DNA of 64,000 nucleotides, taken from NCBI RefSeq assembly GCF_034377285.1, contig NZ_CP139715.1, forward strand, positions 2,278,001-2,342,000. The letters run 5' to 3'. The notes beneath the pieces were generated by a model. It was not told the origin of the DNA. It did not search any database and saw only the letters and a list, made by a program, of their open reading frames with translations. Made by a program: the position numbers and the translations under genes. The first letter of the stretch is position 1. Each line of letters starts with the position of its first letter. Shown here piece after piece: positions 37,617-48,065 of this stretch. The DNA is from Thalassobaculum sp. OXR-137. GTDB taxonomy: Bacteria; Pseudomonadota; Alphaproteobacteria; Thalassobaculales; Thalassobaculaceae.

Positions 37617-38525
37617 TCAGGTATCCCGGGTGGACCGCAGCACCGCCTGGAAGCCGAACAGCAGCAGAATGATGCCCAGCACGATCTGCACCGCCACGAC
37701 GGCGCGCACCGCATGGGTCAGCGGAACGATGTCTCCATACCCCACCGTGGACAGCGTGACGATGGAGAAGTAGAGGCTTTCCGAGAACCCGATATCCCGC
37801 GAAACACCCGAGAAGGTGAACGTCGGCACCCCGTCGAACCGGTCGATCAGGCGGTAGATCGCGGCGAAGATCACGGTGATCAGCGAATAGAAGGTCAGGA
37901 AGGCGAAGGCCGGTTTCACCAGCCGGGCCGCCGTCAGATAGAAATCCTCGAACAGCAGCCCGGTATCGACCAGGAACACCGCCACGCTGTGGCCGGCCAG
38001 AAAGATGATCGCGGCGATCACCGACATGCTGGCGAACAGCCAGGCGCTTCGAGCCGCCGGCTCCCAGTCCTGCATCGGTACCAGGAAGTTCGCCACGCCG
38101 ATCAGCACCACCGGCAGCAGCCACAGAAACACCCGGTCGAACCGGGTCTCGATACGCGGATGCTCCGAGAGGATGACCGCCCGGATGCCCTTGCGGCGGA
38201 CGACGACGGCGAGCGCGAAGCCCAGGATCGGCAGCAGGAAGGCCACCACCTCGACCAGCCGGGTCGCGGGCTCGAACCGCGCCTCCAGGAAGGAGACGTA
38301 GATGCAGGCATAGACGCTGATCGCGTTGGCGAAGGTGATGGAGAAGAACCGGCTGCCCGGCAGCAGGCGGTGCAGCAGGGCGACGACCACGGCCACGGTC
38401 GCCAGGACCATGGCCGACAGGTGCCAGTTCGCCCCGCCCGCCGATGTCGCCACCAGGATCAGCAGGATGACGGTGGCGATGGCCGGCGCCAGCCAGTTCG
38501 GGCGGGTATGGTCGGACGGCGTCAT
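37617..38525 (-). CDS. Two-pore-domain-like potassium channel (Ion_trans_2)
   Basis: A 302-residue membrane protein. Several N-terminal helices (about 20-190) precede a pore module at about 225-295 with STVGYGDIVPLTHAV; TVGYGD is the potassium selectivity filter. The pore is flanked by AFLTFYSLITVIFAAIYRLI and VVAVQIVLGIILLLFGFQAV. It probably conducts K+ in the inner membrane; no regulator-of-conductance (RCK) domain is attached. The start ATG 38525 follows AGAGG at good spacing, and the gene is divergent from mutA. Confidence 0.85.
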   Translation of the reverse strand: MTPSDHTRPNWLAPAIATVILLILVATSAGGANWHLSAMVLATVAVVVALLHRLLPGSRFFSITFANAISVYACIYVSFLEARFEPATRLVEVVAFLLPILGFALAVVVRRKGIRAVILSEHPRIETRFDRVFLWLLPVVLIGVANFLVPMQDWEPAARSAWLFASMSVIAAIIFLAGHSVAVFLVDTGLLFEDFYLTAARLVKPAFAFLTFYSLITVIFAAIYRLIDRFDGVPTFTFSGVSRDIGFSESLYFSIVTLSTVGYGDIVPLTHAVRAVVAVQIVLGIILLLFGFQAVLRSTRDT

Positions 38526-38606
38526 GGCGCCTCTTTTGCCACCTTCCGACCCCGAGGTCACGGGCGGAGCGACGGTCTCCGTTTGGTGCGTATAGATTAC
38601 GGCCAG

Positions 38607-38637
38607 TTGCCTGATCGGCGATCAGATCGTATCTGAT
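38607..38637 (+). promoter_or_regulatory. mutAB promoter with two overlapping palindromic operators
   Basis: TTGCCT (38607-38612) and TATCTG (38630-38635) lie 17 bp apart, a plausible -35/-10 pair. Within it are two exact palindromes that overlap: CTGATC-GGC-GATCAG (38611-38625) and ATCAGAT-CGT-ATCTGAT (38621-38637). They share the half-site TCAG. A repressor or activator binding here would control mutA. The regulator is not encoded in the immediate neighbourhood. Confidence 0.6.
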
Positions 38638-38675
38638 GAACGACGGTTCATGCTGAGACGGGCACGGGGAGTGCG

Positions 38676-40679
38676 ATGACCGACGCCGAGACCACTGCCG
38701 CCGATACCGAGGGTCTGACCCTTGCCGCCGATTTCCCGGCGGCCGACCGCGATGCGTGGCGCAAGCTGGCGGAAGCGGCGCTGAAGGGCGCTCCCTTCGA
38801 CAAGGCGCTGACCCGGCGCCTGGCCGAAGGGATCGTCACCGATCCGATCTATGCAGCCGATGCCGAGCAGACGCCGGCCGACGCCGCGACCCGCAATGCC
38901 GGGGCGCTGGAGCGGGTCGCCCATGGCTGGGACATCCGTCAGCTCCATGCCCATCCGGATCCGGTGGCGGTGAACAAGGCGGTGCTGACCGACCTGGAGC
39001 GCGGCGCCAATTCCGTGATCCTGCGCCTGGACAAGGCCGGCCGGCGTGGCGGTACCGCGGCGAGCGATGCGGAGAATGCCGGGGTCGACGGCGTCCTGCT
39101 GCATTCGGTCGAGGCGGTCGATGCGGCGCTGAAGGACGTGTTTCTGGAGGCGGCCACCGTCTCGCTGCAGCCGGGCGGCGCGTTCGGCGCGACCGCGGCG
39201 ATGATGCAGGCGGTCTGGAAGCAGCGCGGCATCGCCGAGACCGACGTGCTGGGCCATCTCGGCGCCGACCCGCTTGGGTCGCTGGCCGGCGAGGGCATGC
39301 TGCCGGAGAGCCTGGACGCGTCGATGTCCCGGATGGCCAGGCTGGCGGCCGAGACGGCGAAGACCTATCCCAACGTCACGACGGTCTCGGTCGATACTTC
39401 CGCCTATCACGGTGCGGGGGCGAACGAGGCGATGGATCTCGCCTACGCGCTGGCCACCGGCGTCGCCTATCTGCGGGCGATGGAGGCGGCGGGCCTGTCG
39501 GTTGAGGATGCCGCCAAACAGATCGAGTTCTCCCTGCCGGTCGGCGTGGACGTATTCCTCGGCATCGCCAAGCTGCGGGCCGCCCGCCGGCTCTGGGCCG
39601 AGATCCTGGGCGCCTGCGGCGTGGCCGAGGACGCCCGCTCCATGCGGCTGCATGTGATCACTGCGCCGAATGCCTGGGCCGGGCGCGATCCCTGGGTGAA
39701 CATGCTGCGCGCGACGGTGGCCACCTTTGCCGGTGCGGTCGGCGGGGCCGACAGCATCACCGTGCTGCCCTACAGCCATGCCTGCGGCCTGCCAGACGGC
39801 TTCGCCCGGCGCATCGCCCGCAACACCCAGGTCATCCTGGCCGAGGAAAGCAACCTGGCGAAGGTCGGCGATCCCTCCGGCGGGAGCTGGTACGTGGAGA
39901 GCCTGACGGACCAGCTGGCGGCCAAGGCCTGGGAGCGGTTCCGCGTCATCGAGGCGGCCGGCGGCATGGCCAGGCACCTGACCTCCGGCGCTGCCGCCAA
40001 GGACTGTGCGGAGGCCTGGGCCGAGCGCGAGCGGCGCATCGCCGGCCGCCGCGAGGAACTGACCGGCGTGAACGCCTTCCCGAAGGTGGACGAGCCGCCG
40101 GTGGACGTCGGAGAAGTCGATCGCGACGCCTTGGTGGCCGGCGCTGCCAAGGGGCTGTCGGGCGATCAGACCCTCGACAAGCTGCTGGAAACCCACGGCC
40201 CCGCCGAAACCATTCAGGCCCCGACCGTTCACCGCCTGGGCGAGGCGTTCGAGATCCTGCGCGATGCCTCCGACGCTGCGGCAAAGCGCCCCACGGCGCT
40301 GCTGGTGCTGCTCGGCGGGCCCGCCATGTCGACGGCGCGGGCGACCTTCGCGCGCAACCATCTCGGCACCGGCGGCGTTGCCTGTGTGGATGTGGACGCC
40401 GACACCGGCGACGTTAAGGCTGCCCTGACCGAGGCCGGGACCGATTTGGCCGTGATCTGCTCCAGTGATAGCATCTATGCCGACCGGGCGGCGGAGACCG
40501 CCAAGGCCCTGAAGGCCGCCGGCGCCCGCGAGGTGCTGCTGGCCGGCCGGCCGGGCGAGCACGAAGCCGCCTGGGGGCAGGCCGGGATCGACGGCTACAT
40601 CTATGCTGGCGACGACACGCTCGCCACGGTGCGCGGCGTGCTCAGCCGTCTCGGCGTTCTGAACGAGGGAGGCCAGTGA
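38676..40679 (+). CDS. mutA: Methylmalonyl-CoA mutase, small (beta) subunit
   Basis: A 667-residue mutase-like subunit: [20 protein letters not shown] at the start, [60 protein letters not shown] and [20 protein letters not shown]. The C-terminal part resembles a B12-binding fold but lacks the DxHxxG cobalamin-ligand motif, as expected of the non-catalytic small subunit. With the large subunit it interconverts (R)-methylmalonyl-CoA and succinyl-CoA, linking propionate, odd-chain fat and valine/isoleucine breakdown to the TCA cycle. The stop and the ATG of the large subunit overlap (TGATG). Confidence 0.9.
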   Translation: MTDAETTAADTEGLTLAADFPAADRDAWRKLAEAALKGAPFDKALTRRLAEGIVTDPIYAADAEQTPADAATRNAGALERVAHGWDIRQLHAHPDPVAVNKAVLTDLERGANSVILRLDKAGRRGGTAASDAENAGVDGVLLHSVEAVDAALKDVFLEAATVSLQPGGAFGATAAMMQAVWKQRGIAETDVLGHLGADPLGSLAGEGMLPESLDASMSRMARLAAETAKTYPNVTTVSVDTSAYHGAGANEAMDLAYALATGVAYLRAMEAAGLSVEDAAKQIEFSLPVGVDVFLGIAKLRAARRLWAEILGACGVAEDARSMRLHVITAPNAWAGRDPWVNMLRATVATFAGAVGGADSITVLPYSHACGLPDGFARRIARNTQVILAEESNLAKVGDPSGGSWYVESLTDQLAAKAWERFRVIEAAGGMARHLTSGAAAKDCAEAWAERERRIAGRREELTGVNAFPKVDEPPVDVGEVDRDALVAGAAKGLSGDQTLDKLLETHGPAETIQAPTVHRLGEAFEILRDASDAAAKRPTALLVLLGGPAMSTARATFARNHLGTGGVACVDVDADTGDVKAALTEAGTDLAVICSSDSIYADRAAETAKALKAAGAREVLLAGRPGEHEAAWGQAGIDGYIYAGDDTLATVRGVLSRLGVLNEGGQ

Positions 40680-42829
40680 TGAGCCGGATACCCGATTTCG
40701 CCAGCCTCGACCTGGGCCGCGGCACCGCCGCCTCTGCCCCCGACGCCGAGCCCTGGCTGACGCCGGAAGGCATCGCGGTGAAGCCGTTCTACACGGCGGA
40801 GGATCTGGAAGGCCTCGATCACCTGAACACGTGGCCTGGTATCCCGCCGTTCCTGCGCGGCCCGTACCCGACCATGTACGTCACCAAGCCGTGGACGATC
40901 CGCCAATATGCCGGCTTCTCCACGGCGGAGGAGAGCAACGCCTTCTACCGCCGCAACCTGGCGGCCGGGCAGAAGGGTCTCTCCATCGCCTTCGACCTCG
41001 CCACCCACCGCGGCTATGACAGCGACCATCCGCGCGTCGCCGGCGATGTCGGCATGGCCGGCGTGGCGATCGACAGCATCATGGATATGCAGACCCTGTT
41101 CAGCGGCATTCCGCTGGACGAGATGAGCGTGTCGATGACCATGAACGGTGCGGTGCTGCCGGTGATGGCGCTCTACATCCTCGCCGCCGAGGAACAGGGC
41201 GTGGCGCCGGAGAAGCTCAGCGGGACCATCCAGAACGACATCCTCAAGGAGTTCATGGTCCGCAACACCTATATCTACCCGCCGATCCCCTCCATGCGGA
41301 TCATCTCCGACATCTTCGCCTTCACCTCGGAGAAGATGCCGAAGTTCAACTCGATCTCGATCTCCGGCTATCACATGCAGGAGGCCGGGGCGACGGCCGA
41401 CCTGGAACTGGCCTACACCCTGGCCGACGGCGTGCAGTACATCCGCGCCGGCATGGATGCCGGTCTCGACGTCGACCGCTTTGCGCCGCGCCTGTCGTTC
41501 TTCTGGGCGATCGGCATGAACTTCTTCATGGAGGTCGCCAAGATGCGGGCCGCGCGCCTGCTCTGGGCCAAGCTGGTGAAGGAATTCGGGGCGAAGTCGG
41601 ACAAGTCCCTGTCCCTGCGCACCCATTGCCAGACCTCCGGCTGGTCGCTGACGGCTCAAGACGTGTTCAACAACGTGACGCGCACCTGCGTTGAGGCGCT
41701 CGCCGCCACCCACGGCCATACCCAGTCGCTGCACACCAATGCCCTGGACGAGGCGCTGGCGCTGCCGACCGACTTCTCGGCCCGGATCGCCCGCAACACC
41801 CAGCTCATGATCGCCCAGGAGACCGGGACCACCCGCGTGATCGACCCCTGGGGCGGCTCCTACTACGTGGAGCGGCTGACCCGCGATCTGGCGGAGAAGG
41901 CCTGGGCGCATATCCAGGAAGTGGAAAGCTACGGCGGCATGGCCAAAGCGATCGAGGCCGGCATTCCGAAGATGCGGATCGAGGAGGCGGCCGCCCGCAC
42001 CCAGGCGCGCATCGATAGCCGCCGCCAGACCATCGTCGGCGTGAACAAGTACCGGACCGACGATCCCGAGAACATCGAGATCCTGAAGGTCGACAACGCC
42101 AAGGTCCGCAAGGGTCAGCTCGAACAGCTCGCGCGGCTGCGGGCGGAGCGCGACCAGTCCAAGGTCGATGCCACCCTCGACGCGCTGACCAAGTCGGCGG
42201 AGACCGGGGAGGGCAACCTGCTGGCGCTCGCCGTCGACGCGGCGCGGGCCCGGGCGACCGTGGGCGAGATCTCCATGGCGCTGGAGAAGGTTTGGGGCCG
42301 TCACGTGGCCGAGGTGAAGGCGATCTCAGGCGTCTATTCCAAGGAAGTAGGGGAGAGCGCTGTGGTGAACCAGGTCAAGCAGCTCGTCGCCGAATTCGAG
42401 GAGCAGGAGGGCCGACGCCCCCGCATCCTGATCGCCAAGATGGGCCAGGACGGCCACGACCGCGGCCAGAAGGTGATCGCCACGGCCTTCGCCGATCTCG
42501 GTTTCGACGTGGATATCGGCCCGCTGTTCCAGACCCCGGCCGAGGCCGCGCGTCAGGCGGTGGAGAACGACGTCCATGTGGTCGGCGCCTCGTCGCTGGC
42601 GGCCGGGCATCTGACGCTGGTGCCGGAACTGCGCGAGGAACTGGCCAAGCTGGGGCGCGAGGACATCATGGTCGTGGTCGGCGGCGTGGTGCCGCCGCAG
42701 GATTACGACGCGCTCTACAAGGCCGGTGCGGCGGCGATCTTCCCGCCGGGCACGGTGATCGCCGAGGCGGCCATCGACCTGCTGAAGAAGCTGCTCGACA
42801 CCTTCGGCGACGAAACCCGGGCGGCCTGA
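40679..42829 (+). CDS. mutB: Methylmalonyl-CoA mutase, large (alpha) subunit
   Basis: A 716-residue catalytic subunit with a TIM barrel: [80 protein letters not shown] and [20 protein letters not shown]. The C-terminal B12 domain contains [20 protein letters not shown] with the His ligand of DGHDRG. It carries out the adenosylcobalamin-dependent carbon-skeleton rearrangement of methylmalonyl-CoA. GGGAGGCCAG precedes ATG 40679. A palindromic element separates it from meaB. Confidence 0.95.
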   Translation: MSRIPDFASLDLGRGTAASAPDAEPWLTPEGIAVKPFYTAEDLEGLDHLNTWPGIPPFLRGPYPTMYVTKPWTIRQYAGFSTAEESNAFYRRNLAAGQKGLSIAFDLATHRGYDSDHPRVAGDVGMAGVAIDSIMDMQTLFSGIPLDEMSVSMTMNGAVLPVMALYILAAEEQGVAPEKLSGTIQNDILKEFMVRNTYIYPPIPSMRIISDIFAFTSEKMPKFNSISISGYHMQEAGATADLELAYTLADGVQYIRAGMDAGLDVDRFAPRLSFFWAIGMNFFMEVAKMRAARLLWAKLVKEFGAKSDKSLSLRTHCQTSGWSLTAQDVFNNVTRTCVEALAATHGHTQSLHTNALDEALALPTDFSARIARNTQLMIAQETGTTRVIDPWGGSYYVERLTRDLAEKAWAHIQEVESYGGMAKAIEAGIPKMRIEEAAARTQARIDSRRQTIVGVNKYRTDDPENIEILKVDNAKVRKGQLEQLARLRAERDQSKVDATLDALTKSAETGEGNLLALAVDAARARATVGEISMALEKVWGRHVAEVKAISGVYSKEVGESAVVNQVKQLVAEFEEQEGRRPRILIAKMGQDGHDRGQKVIATAFADLGFDVDIGPLFQTPAEAARQAVENDVHVVGASSLAAGHLTLVPELREELAKLGREDIMVVVGGVVPPQDYDALYKAGAAAIFPPGTVIAEAAIDLLKKLLDTFGDETRAA

Positions 42830-42872
42830 GGGAGGCGCTTGGGAGAGTTTCCCCAACCTTCCCAACCATACT

Positions 42873-42969
42873 CACTCCCCGGATTTATTCCGGGGCGATC
42901 GGTTGGGCCGCTTCGCCGTCTGCGGTATCGCGAGCGGACGGGAGTACCCCGGAATAAATCCGGGGAGTG
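42873..42969. repeat. Palindromic intergenic element, copy 7 (CCCCGGATTTATTCCGGGG type)
   Basis: The 23-bp arms start at 42873 (CAC, TCCCCGGATTTATTCCGGGG) and end at 42969 as exact reverse complements, with a loop of about 50 bp. The arms are identical to those of copy 10 at 51.1 kb while the loops differ. It lies in the tandem gap between mutB and meaB. Confidence 0.95.
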
Positions 42970-43000
42970 ATCAAGATTAAAGTGCTCCAGTAAGGATCCC

Positions 43001-44020
43001 ATGACAGACGCCCCGGCCACCCAGCCCCGCCGCCGTACGCTGTCGGTCGACGATTATGTGGCCGGCGTGCGGGAGGGGAACCGGGCGGTGATCGCCCGCG
43101 CCATCACCCTGGTGGAAAGCCGCAAGCCGGCCCACCGGGAGCTGGCGCAGGAAATGCTGGTCCGCCTGCTGCCCCATGCCGGCGCGGCCCACCGGGTCGG
43201 CATCACCGGCGTGCCGGGCGTGGGCAAGTCCACCTTCATCGAGGCGCTCGGCAAGCACCTCACCGGCAGCGGCCACAAGGTCGCCGTCCTCGCCGTCGAT
43301 CCGACTAGCGGCCGTTCCGGCGGGTCCATTCTGGGCGACAAGACGCGGATGACCGATCTCGGCCAGGACGAGAACGCCTTCATCCGCCCCTCGCCCTCGG
43401 CCGGGACCCTCGGCGGCGTCGCCCGCGCCACCCGCGAGTCCATGGTGGTGGTGGAGGCCGCCGGCTTCGACGTGGTGTTGGTGGAGACCGTCGGCGTCGG
43501 CCAGAGCGAGGTCACGGTCGCCGACATGGTCGACATGTTCATGGTCCTGATGCTGCCGGGGGCGGGCGACGAGCTCCAGGGCATCAAGAAGGGCATCCTG
43601 GAAATCGCCGACATGCTGGTGATCAACAAGGCCGACGGCGACAACAAGGACCGCGCCCAGCGGGCGGCGCGCGAGTACAAGGGCGCGCTGCACATCCTGC
43701 AGCAGGCCGATCCCGACTGGTCGCCCCGGGTGCTGACCTGCTCGGCGCTGGTCAAGCAGGGGATCGACGATGTCTGGGGCACGGTGAAGGAGCACCGCCA
43801 GGCACTGGAGGCGGCCGGGAGCTTCGAGCGCAAGCGCGCCGGCCAGCAGGTGCGCTGGATGTGGGCCATGGTCCGCGACCGGCTGATCGGCGCGCTGGAG
43901 GGCCACCCGGAGGTCAAGGCCCTGGTGCCCGAGCTGGAGGCCGCCGTGGTCGACGGCGACACGACCCCGGCGGTGGCGGCGACGCGGATATTGGAAGCGT
44001 TCGGCCTCGACCATGCCTGA
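43001..44020 (+). CDS. meaB: Methylmalonyl-CoA mutase-associated GTPase MeaB
   Basis: A 339-residue G3E-family P-loop GTPase. Walker A is GVPGVGKSTFIEALG (about residues 66-80), switch regions include VLAVDPTSGRSGGSILGDKT and ETVGVGQSEVTVADMVDMF, and the guanine-specificity motif is NKADGD. MeaB loads and protects the mutase by checking the cobalamin cofactor with GTP hydrolysis. It follows mutB after 171 bp that contain a palindromic element, so joint expression with mutAB is likely but not certain. Confidence 0.95.
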   Translation: MTDAPATQPRRRTLSVDDYVAGVREGNRAVIARAITLVESRKPAHRELAQEMLVRLLPHAGAAHRVGITGVPGVGKSTFIEALGKHLTGSGHKVAVLAVDPTSGRSGGSILGDKTRMTDLGQDENAFIRPSPSAGTLGGVARATRESMVVVEAAGFDVVLVETVGVGQSEVTVADMVDMFMVLMLPGAGDELQGIKKGILEIADMLVINKADGDNKDRAQRAAREYKGALHILQQADPDWSPRVLTCSALVKQGIDDVWGTVKEHRQALEAAGSFERKRAGQQVRWMWAMVRDRLIGALEGHPEVKALVPELEAAVVDGDTTPAVAATRILEAFGLDHA

Positions 44021-44041
44021 CCGCGGTTAACCATCCTCGAC

Positions 44042-44070
44042 TTGACCCCCTATCCCCCCGCTCTCTAAGG
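44042..44070 (+). promoter_or_regulatory. Possible promoter of the E1 alpha/beta genes
   Basis: TTGACC (44042-44047) is a strong -35-like hexamer; CTAAGG or TCTAAG lies 16-17 bp downstream as a weak -10. It stands about 50 bp before the GTG start of the E1 alpha gene. Confidence 0.35.
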
Positions 44071-44118
44071 TTTTGCCATCCGGCGACAAGACCGGTGTCC
44101 ACTCGGGGGAGGACAGTC

Positions 44119-45135
44119 GTGACGGCAGACCCACGCACGCCAGGGGCGGCGCGTAACCTCGATCTCGACCGGCTGCTGGCCCATCACAAGCTGATGTGGC
44201 GGATCCGCGCCTTCGAGGAAGCGGCCCTTCGCGCCAATACCGAGAAACTGGTGCTCGGCGCCATCCACCCCTCCATCGGCCAGGAAGGCATCGCCGTCGG
44301 CGTCTGCTCCAACCTGCGCACCGACGACATTCTCGCCTCCACCCATCGCGGCCACGGCCACACCCTGGCCAAGGGCGCGAACCCGACCGCCATGATGCGC
44401 GAGCTGCTGGGGCGCGAGGGCGGGACCAGCCACGGCAAGGGCGGCTCCATGCACATCGCCGACTTCTCGGTCGGCATGCTGGGCGCCAACGGCGTGGTCG
44501 CCGCCAACATCCACATCACCGCCGGTGCCGCCCATGCGATCAAGCTGCGCGGCGAGGACCGGGTCGCCTGCTCGATCTTCGGCGACGGCGCGATCAACCG
44601 GGGCCCATTCCTGGAAGGGCTGAACTGGGCCAAGGTGTTCGAGCTGCCGGCTCTGTTCGTGTGCGAGGACAACGGCTACGCCTCGACCACCCGCACCGCC
44701 GACATGACCGCCGGTCCTGGCCCCGCCGCAAGGGCGCAGGCGATCGGCCTGCCGGCGGTGGAGGTGGACGGCAACGATGTTGTCGCCCTGGACGAGGCGG
44801 TGCGCGACGCGGTCGCCGCGATACGCGCCGGCGGCGGGCCGCGCTTCATCAACGCCAAGACCTACCGGCTGACGGGACATACCGCCGCCGATCCGGACGG
44901 CTACCGCGCCCGCGACGACGTGGCCGCCGCCTGGAAGCGCTGCCCGATCACCCGGCTGGCGCAGACCCTGGCCGATGCCGGGGTGCGCGGCGACCAGCTC
45001 GCGGCCCATGAGCGCGATGCCATCGAGGAGATGGACGCGGTCTATGACGACGCCAAGGCCGCGCCCTGGCCGCCGCTCTCCCGCGCCTTTGCCGATGTCC
45101 AGGACGTCGGCGATCCGCGCAACGGCGCGTATTGA
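44119..45135 (+). CDS. TPP-dependent dehydrogenase E1 component, alpha subunit (pyruvate/acetoin-type)
   Basis: A 338-residue protein: LVLGAIHPSIGQEGIAVGVC at the start, STHRGHGHTLAKGANPTAMM, GREGGTSHGKGGSMHIADFS and the thiamine diphosphate motif GDGAINRGPFLEGLNWAKVF, ending with EDN at the NN position. It decarboxylates a 2-oxo acid or acetoin with TPP together with the beta subunit. The GTG at 44119 follows GGGGGAGGA. No E2 or E3 gene follows, unlike the usual complex operons, so the partner components must be encoded elsewhere or the E1 acts alone. Confidence 0.88.
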   Translation: MTADPRTPGAARNLDLDRLLAHHKLMWRIRAFEEAALRANTEKLVLGAIHPSIGQEGIAVGVCSNLRTDDILASTHRGHGHTLAKGANPTAMMRELLGREGGTSHGKGGSMHIADFSVGMLGANGVVAANIHITAGAAHAIKLRGEDRVACSIFGDGAINRGPFLEGLNWAKVFELPALFVCEDNGYASTTRTADMTAGPGPAARAQAIGLPAVEVDGNDVVALDEAVRDAVAAIRAGGGPRFINAKTYRLTGHTAADPDGYRARDDVAAAWKRCPITRLAQTLADAGVRGDQLAAHERDAIEEMDAVYDDAKAAPWPPLSRAFADVQDVGDPRNGAY

Positions 45136-45148
45136 GGAGGCCCCGCAC

Positions 45149-46120
45149 ATGGTGACGATGACCTATGGCGAGGCCGCCAAGAACGCGCTGCACGAGGAAA
45201 TGCAGCGCGATCCGACCGTCTGGGCCCTGGGCGAGGACCTGCGCCGGGGCGGGGTGTTCGGCCAGTACAAGGGCCTTCCGGAGATCTACGGCCCCGACCG
45301 GATCTCCGACGCGCCGATTTCCGAGGCGGCGATCATGGGCGTGGCGGTGGGCGCCGCCCTGTCCGGCACAAGGCCGGTGGTGGAGATGCGCTTCGCCGAC
45401 TTCGCCCTCTGCGCCGTCGACGAGCTGGTGAACCAGGCGGCCAAGGCCCGGTACATGTTCGGCGGCCAGGCCAAGGTGCCCATCGTCGTACGCGAGCCCA
45501 TGGGCATGTGGCGCTCCTCGGCCGCCCAGCACTCCCAGAGCCTGGAGAGCTGGTACACCCATATCCCCGGCCTCGTGGTGGTCTGCCCCTCGAGCCCGGT
45601 GGACAATTACGGCCTGCTGAAATCCGCCATCCGCTGCGACGACCCGGTCGTCTACATGGAGCACAAGAACCTCTGGGCGCTGGAGGGCGAGGTCGACAAC
45701 AACGACCCGCTGCCGCTGGGCCGCTGCCGGTTCCTGCGCAAGGGAACGGACATCACCCTGGTGTCCTGGTCTGCCACGGTGCACGAGACCATGGCGGCGG
45801 CGAAGACTCTGAACGATGCGGGCGCCTCGGTGGAGGTGATCGACCTGCGCACGCTCTGGCCCTGGGACAAGGAGCGGGTGTTCGACAGCGTGAAGAAGAC
45901 CGGCCGGCTGATCGTGGCCCATGAGAGCGTGCAGGCCGGCGGCTTCGGCGCGGAGATCGCGGCGACCGTGTCCGATGTCTGTTTCCGCGACCTCAGGGCA
46001 CCGGTGAAGCGCCTGGGCGCGCCGCGCGTACCCATCGCCTACGCCCCACCGCTGGAGGACACCGTGCGGGTCACGGCGGCGATGATCGCGGAGACGGCGC
46101 GGAAGCTGATGAAGATGTGA
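45149..46120 (+). CDS. TPP-dependent dehydrogenase E1 component, beta subunit
   Basis: A 323-residue transketolase-like protein: YGEAAKNALHEEMQRDPTVW, LGEDLRRGGVFGQYKGL, RISDAPISEAAIMGVAVGAA, MRFADFALCAVDELVNQAAK and the C-terminal VEVIDLRTLWPWDKERVFDS. It supplies the second half of the TPP site of the alpha2beta2 E1 enzyme. GAGGAGG lies 8 bp before the ATG and the gene is 13 bp after the alpha subunit. A palindromic element lies downstream. Confidence 0.9.
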   Translation: MVTMTYGEAAKNALHEEMQRDPTVWALGEDLRRGGVFGQYKGLPEIYGPDRISDAPISEAAIMGVAVGAALSGTRPVVEMRFADFALCAVDELVNQAAKARYMFGGQAKVPIVVREPMGMWRSSAAQHSQSLESWYTHIPGLVVVCPSSPVDNYGLLKSAIRCDDPVVYMEHKNLWALEGEVDNNDPLPLGRCRFLRKGTDITLVSWSATVHETMAAAKTLNDAGASVEVIDLRTLWPWDKERVFDSVKKTGRLIVAHESVQAGGFGAEIAATVSDVCFRDLRAPVKRLGAPRVPIAYAPPLEDTVRVTAAMIAETARKLMKM

Positions 46121-46127
46121 CGAGCTT

Positions 46128-46238
46128 GCCCTTCGACACGCCCCTGCCTTCAGCCGGGGCTGCTCAGGGCGAGGCCTTTATGTTTTTTTCGACCTCGTCC
46201 TGAGCAGCCCCCGCCTTCGCGGGGGCGTGTCGAAGGGC
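46128..46238. repeat. Palindromic intergenic element, copy 8 (CCCTTCGACACG type)
   Basis: GCCCTTCGACACGCCCC at 46128 pairs with GGGGCGTGTCGAAGGGC ending at 46238. The inside GCTGCTCAGGGCGAGG pairs with CCTCGTCCTGAGCAGC with one mismatch, leaving a T-rich loop. It lies in the tandem gap between the E1 beta and TPP-enzyme genes. Confidence 0.93.
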
Positions 46239-46307
46239 CGGGGAGCGACGGAATGCAGACCCTGACATGCGTCAGGATGACGGCTTAATGTTTGGGAGCG
46301 TATTGGC

Positions 46308-48041
46308 ATGACCACCAACGAGATGACCGGCGGCGAAGCGCTGGCGCGAATGCTGCAGGCCTTCGAGACCGGCCCGATGTTCGGCATGGGCGGCTTCCAG
46401 CTCCTGCCGTTCTACGACGCCGCCCGCCGCCTCGGGCTCAAGCATTACCTGATCAACGACGAGCGCTGCGGCGCCTTCGCCGCGGATGCCTATGCCAAGG
46501 TCACCGGCCGGGTCGGCGTGGTCGACGCCACCCTCGGCCCGGGGGCGACCAACCTGGTCACCGCCCTGGTGGAGAGCCTGAACGCCGGCATCCCCATCGT
46601 CGCCATCGTCGGCGACAGCCACCGGCTGCATTCCTGGAAGAACATGACGCAGGAATCCCGACAGCTCGACATCCTGCGCCCGGCGGTGAAGGAGGTGCTG
46701 CGGGTCGAGTATATCGAGCGCATCCCCGAGCTGGTGCGCCGCGCCTTCGCCGTCGCCACCTCCGGGCGGCCCGGCCCGGTTGTGCTCGACGTGCCGGAGG
46801 ACATTTGCCACGGCACCTACGGCTTCGACGAGGAGGAGTTTGTCGTCGACCCGATCCACCGCGCCGCCCCGGCCCTGCGCAGCCGGCCGGACGCCACCGC
46901 GCTCGACACCGCCGTCGACATGCTGGCCTCGGCCGAGCGGCCGCTGATGCTCTGCGGTGGCGGCGTGCATATCAGCCGGGCGGCCGACAGCGTCACCGCC
47001 TTCGCCGAGGCGACTAACATGCCGGTCGCCCACACCATGTCCGGCAAGGGCGCCATCGCCTGCACCCATCCGCTGTCGGCCGGCTTGTTCGGGCGCTACG
47101 ACCGGATCGCCAACACACTGATCGATGAGGCCGACGTCCTGTTCGTGGTCGGCTGCAAGCTCGGCGAGATCGCGACCAAGCGCTACACCGTGCCGCCCAA
47201 GGGCAAGACCGTCATCCATCTGGATATCGTCGCCGAGGAGATGGGCCGCACCCTGATGCCGGCGCTCAGCCTGTGGGGAGACGCCAAGGCGACTCTGGAC
47301 GAGCTGCGCAATGCACTGGCCGGGCGCGGGCTGAAGGAGAAGCTGGCCGACTGGGCGGCGGATGTGCCCAAGCGCATGGCCGCCTGGCGCCAGGACGTGG
47401 ACGGCCGGCTGAACGACGATGCCTCGCCGATCAACATGGCCCGGCTGCTGAACGAGCTGAACAAGGCGCTGCCCGCCGACGCGACCCTGGTGGCCGATGG
47501 CGGCTTCGCGGCCCATTGGGGCGGGCTGGTCTACGACACCAAGCAGGCGGGCCGAGGCTTCGTGCCGGACCGCGGGTTCGCCTCCATCGGCTACGGCGTG
47601 CCGGGCGGGATCGGGGCCGCGCTGGGCGCACAGCATGACGGGCTCGGCCCGGTGGTGGCGCTGACCGGGGATGGCGGCTTTAACATGGTGCTGGGCGAGC
47701 TGGAGACGGCGCGGCGCCTGGGCCTGGCCTTCACGGTGATCGTCGTGAACAATGCCGCGTCCGGCTACGTGAAGGCGCTGCAGCACCTGATGTACGGGGA
47801 GGGGAACTACCAGTCCTCCGACCTGGCGGAGACCAACTATGCCGAGGTGGTGAGCGCCTTCGGCTGCCAGGGCATCCGGGTGGAGACCCCCGACGAGATC
47901 GCCCCGGCGCTGGCCAAGGCGCTGGCGGAGACGGGTCGGCCGACGGTGCTCGACGTGGTGGTGACCCGCGACCCGGCGAAGATGCTGCCGGCGGTGGATA
48001 ACCGCACCGTGCAGGTGAAGAAGGGCGACCGGGTGGCGTAA
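46308..48041 (+). CDS. Thiamine pyrophosphate-dependent enzyme (acetolactate synthase-like)
   Basis: A 577-residue protein with the three-domain POX/ALS layout. The N-terminal TPP domain has YLINDERCGAFAADAYAKVT, where Glu of 'DER' matches the catalytic Glu activating thiamine, and ATLGPGATNLVTALVESLNA. The central domain is about 195-330. The C-terminal domain holds the cofactor motif GDGGFNMVLGELETARRLGL followed by NN. The substrate is unknown: ALS, oxalyl-CoA decarboxylase, sulfopyruvate decarboxylase and glyoxylate carboligase relatives all share this design. GGGAGCG precedes ATG 46308. Confidence 0.85.
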   Translation: MTTNEMTGGEALARMLQAFETGPMFGMGGFQLLPFYDAARRLGLKHYLINDERCGAFAADAYAKVTGRVGVVDATLGPGATNLVTALVESLNAGIPIVAIVGDSHRLHSWKNMTQESRQLDILRPAVKEVLRVEYIERIPELVRRAFAVATSGRPGPVVLDVPEDICHGTYGFDEEEFVVDPIHRAAPALRSRPDATALDTAVDMLASAERPLMLCGGGVHISRAADSVTAFAEATNMPVAHTMSGKGAIACTHPLSAGLFGRYDRIANTLIDEADVLFVVGCKLGEIATKRYTVPPKGKTVIHLDIVAEEMGRTLMPALSLWGDAKATLDELRNALAGRGLKEKLADWAADVPKRMAAWRQDVDGRLNDDASPINMARLLNELNKALPADATLVADGGFAAHWGGLVYDTKQAGRGFVPDRGFASIGYGVPGGIGAALGAQHDGLGPVVALTGDGGFNMVLGELETARRLGLAFTVIVVNNAASGYVKALQHLMYGEGNYQSSDLAETNYAEVVSAFGCQGIRVETPDEIAPALAKALAETGRPTVLDVVVTRDPAKMLPAVDNRTVQVKKGDRVA

Positions 48042-48065
48042 GGGACGCACTCCAAATTTTTCCGG

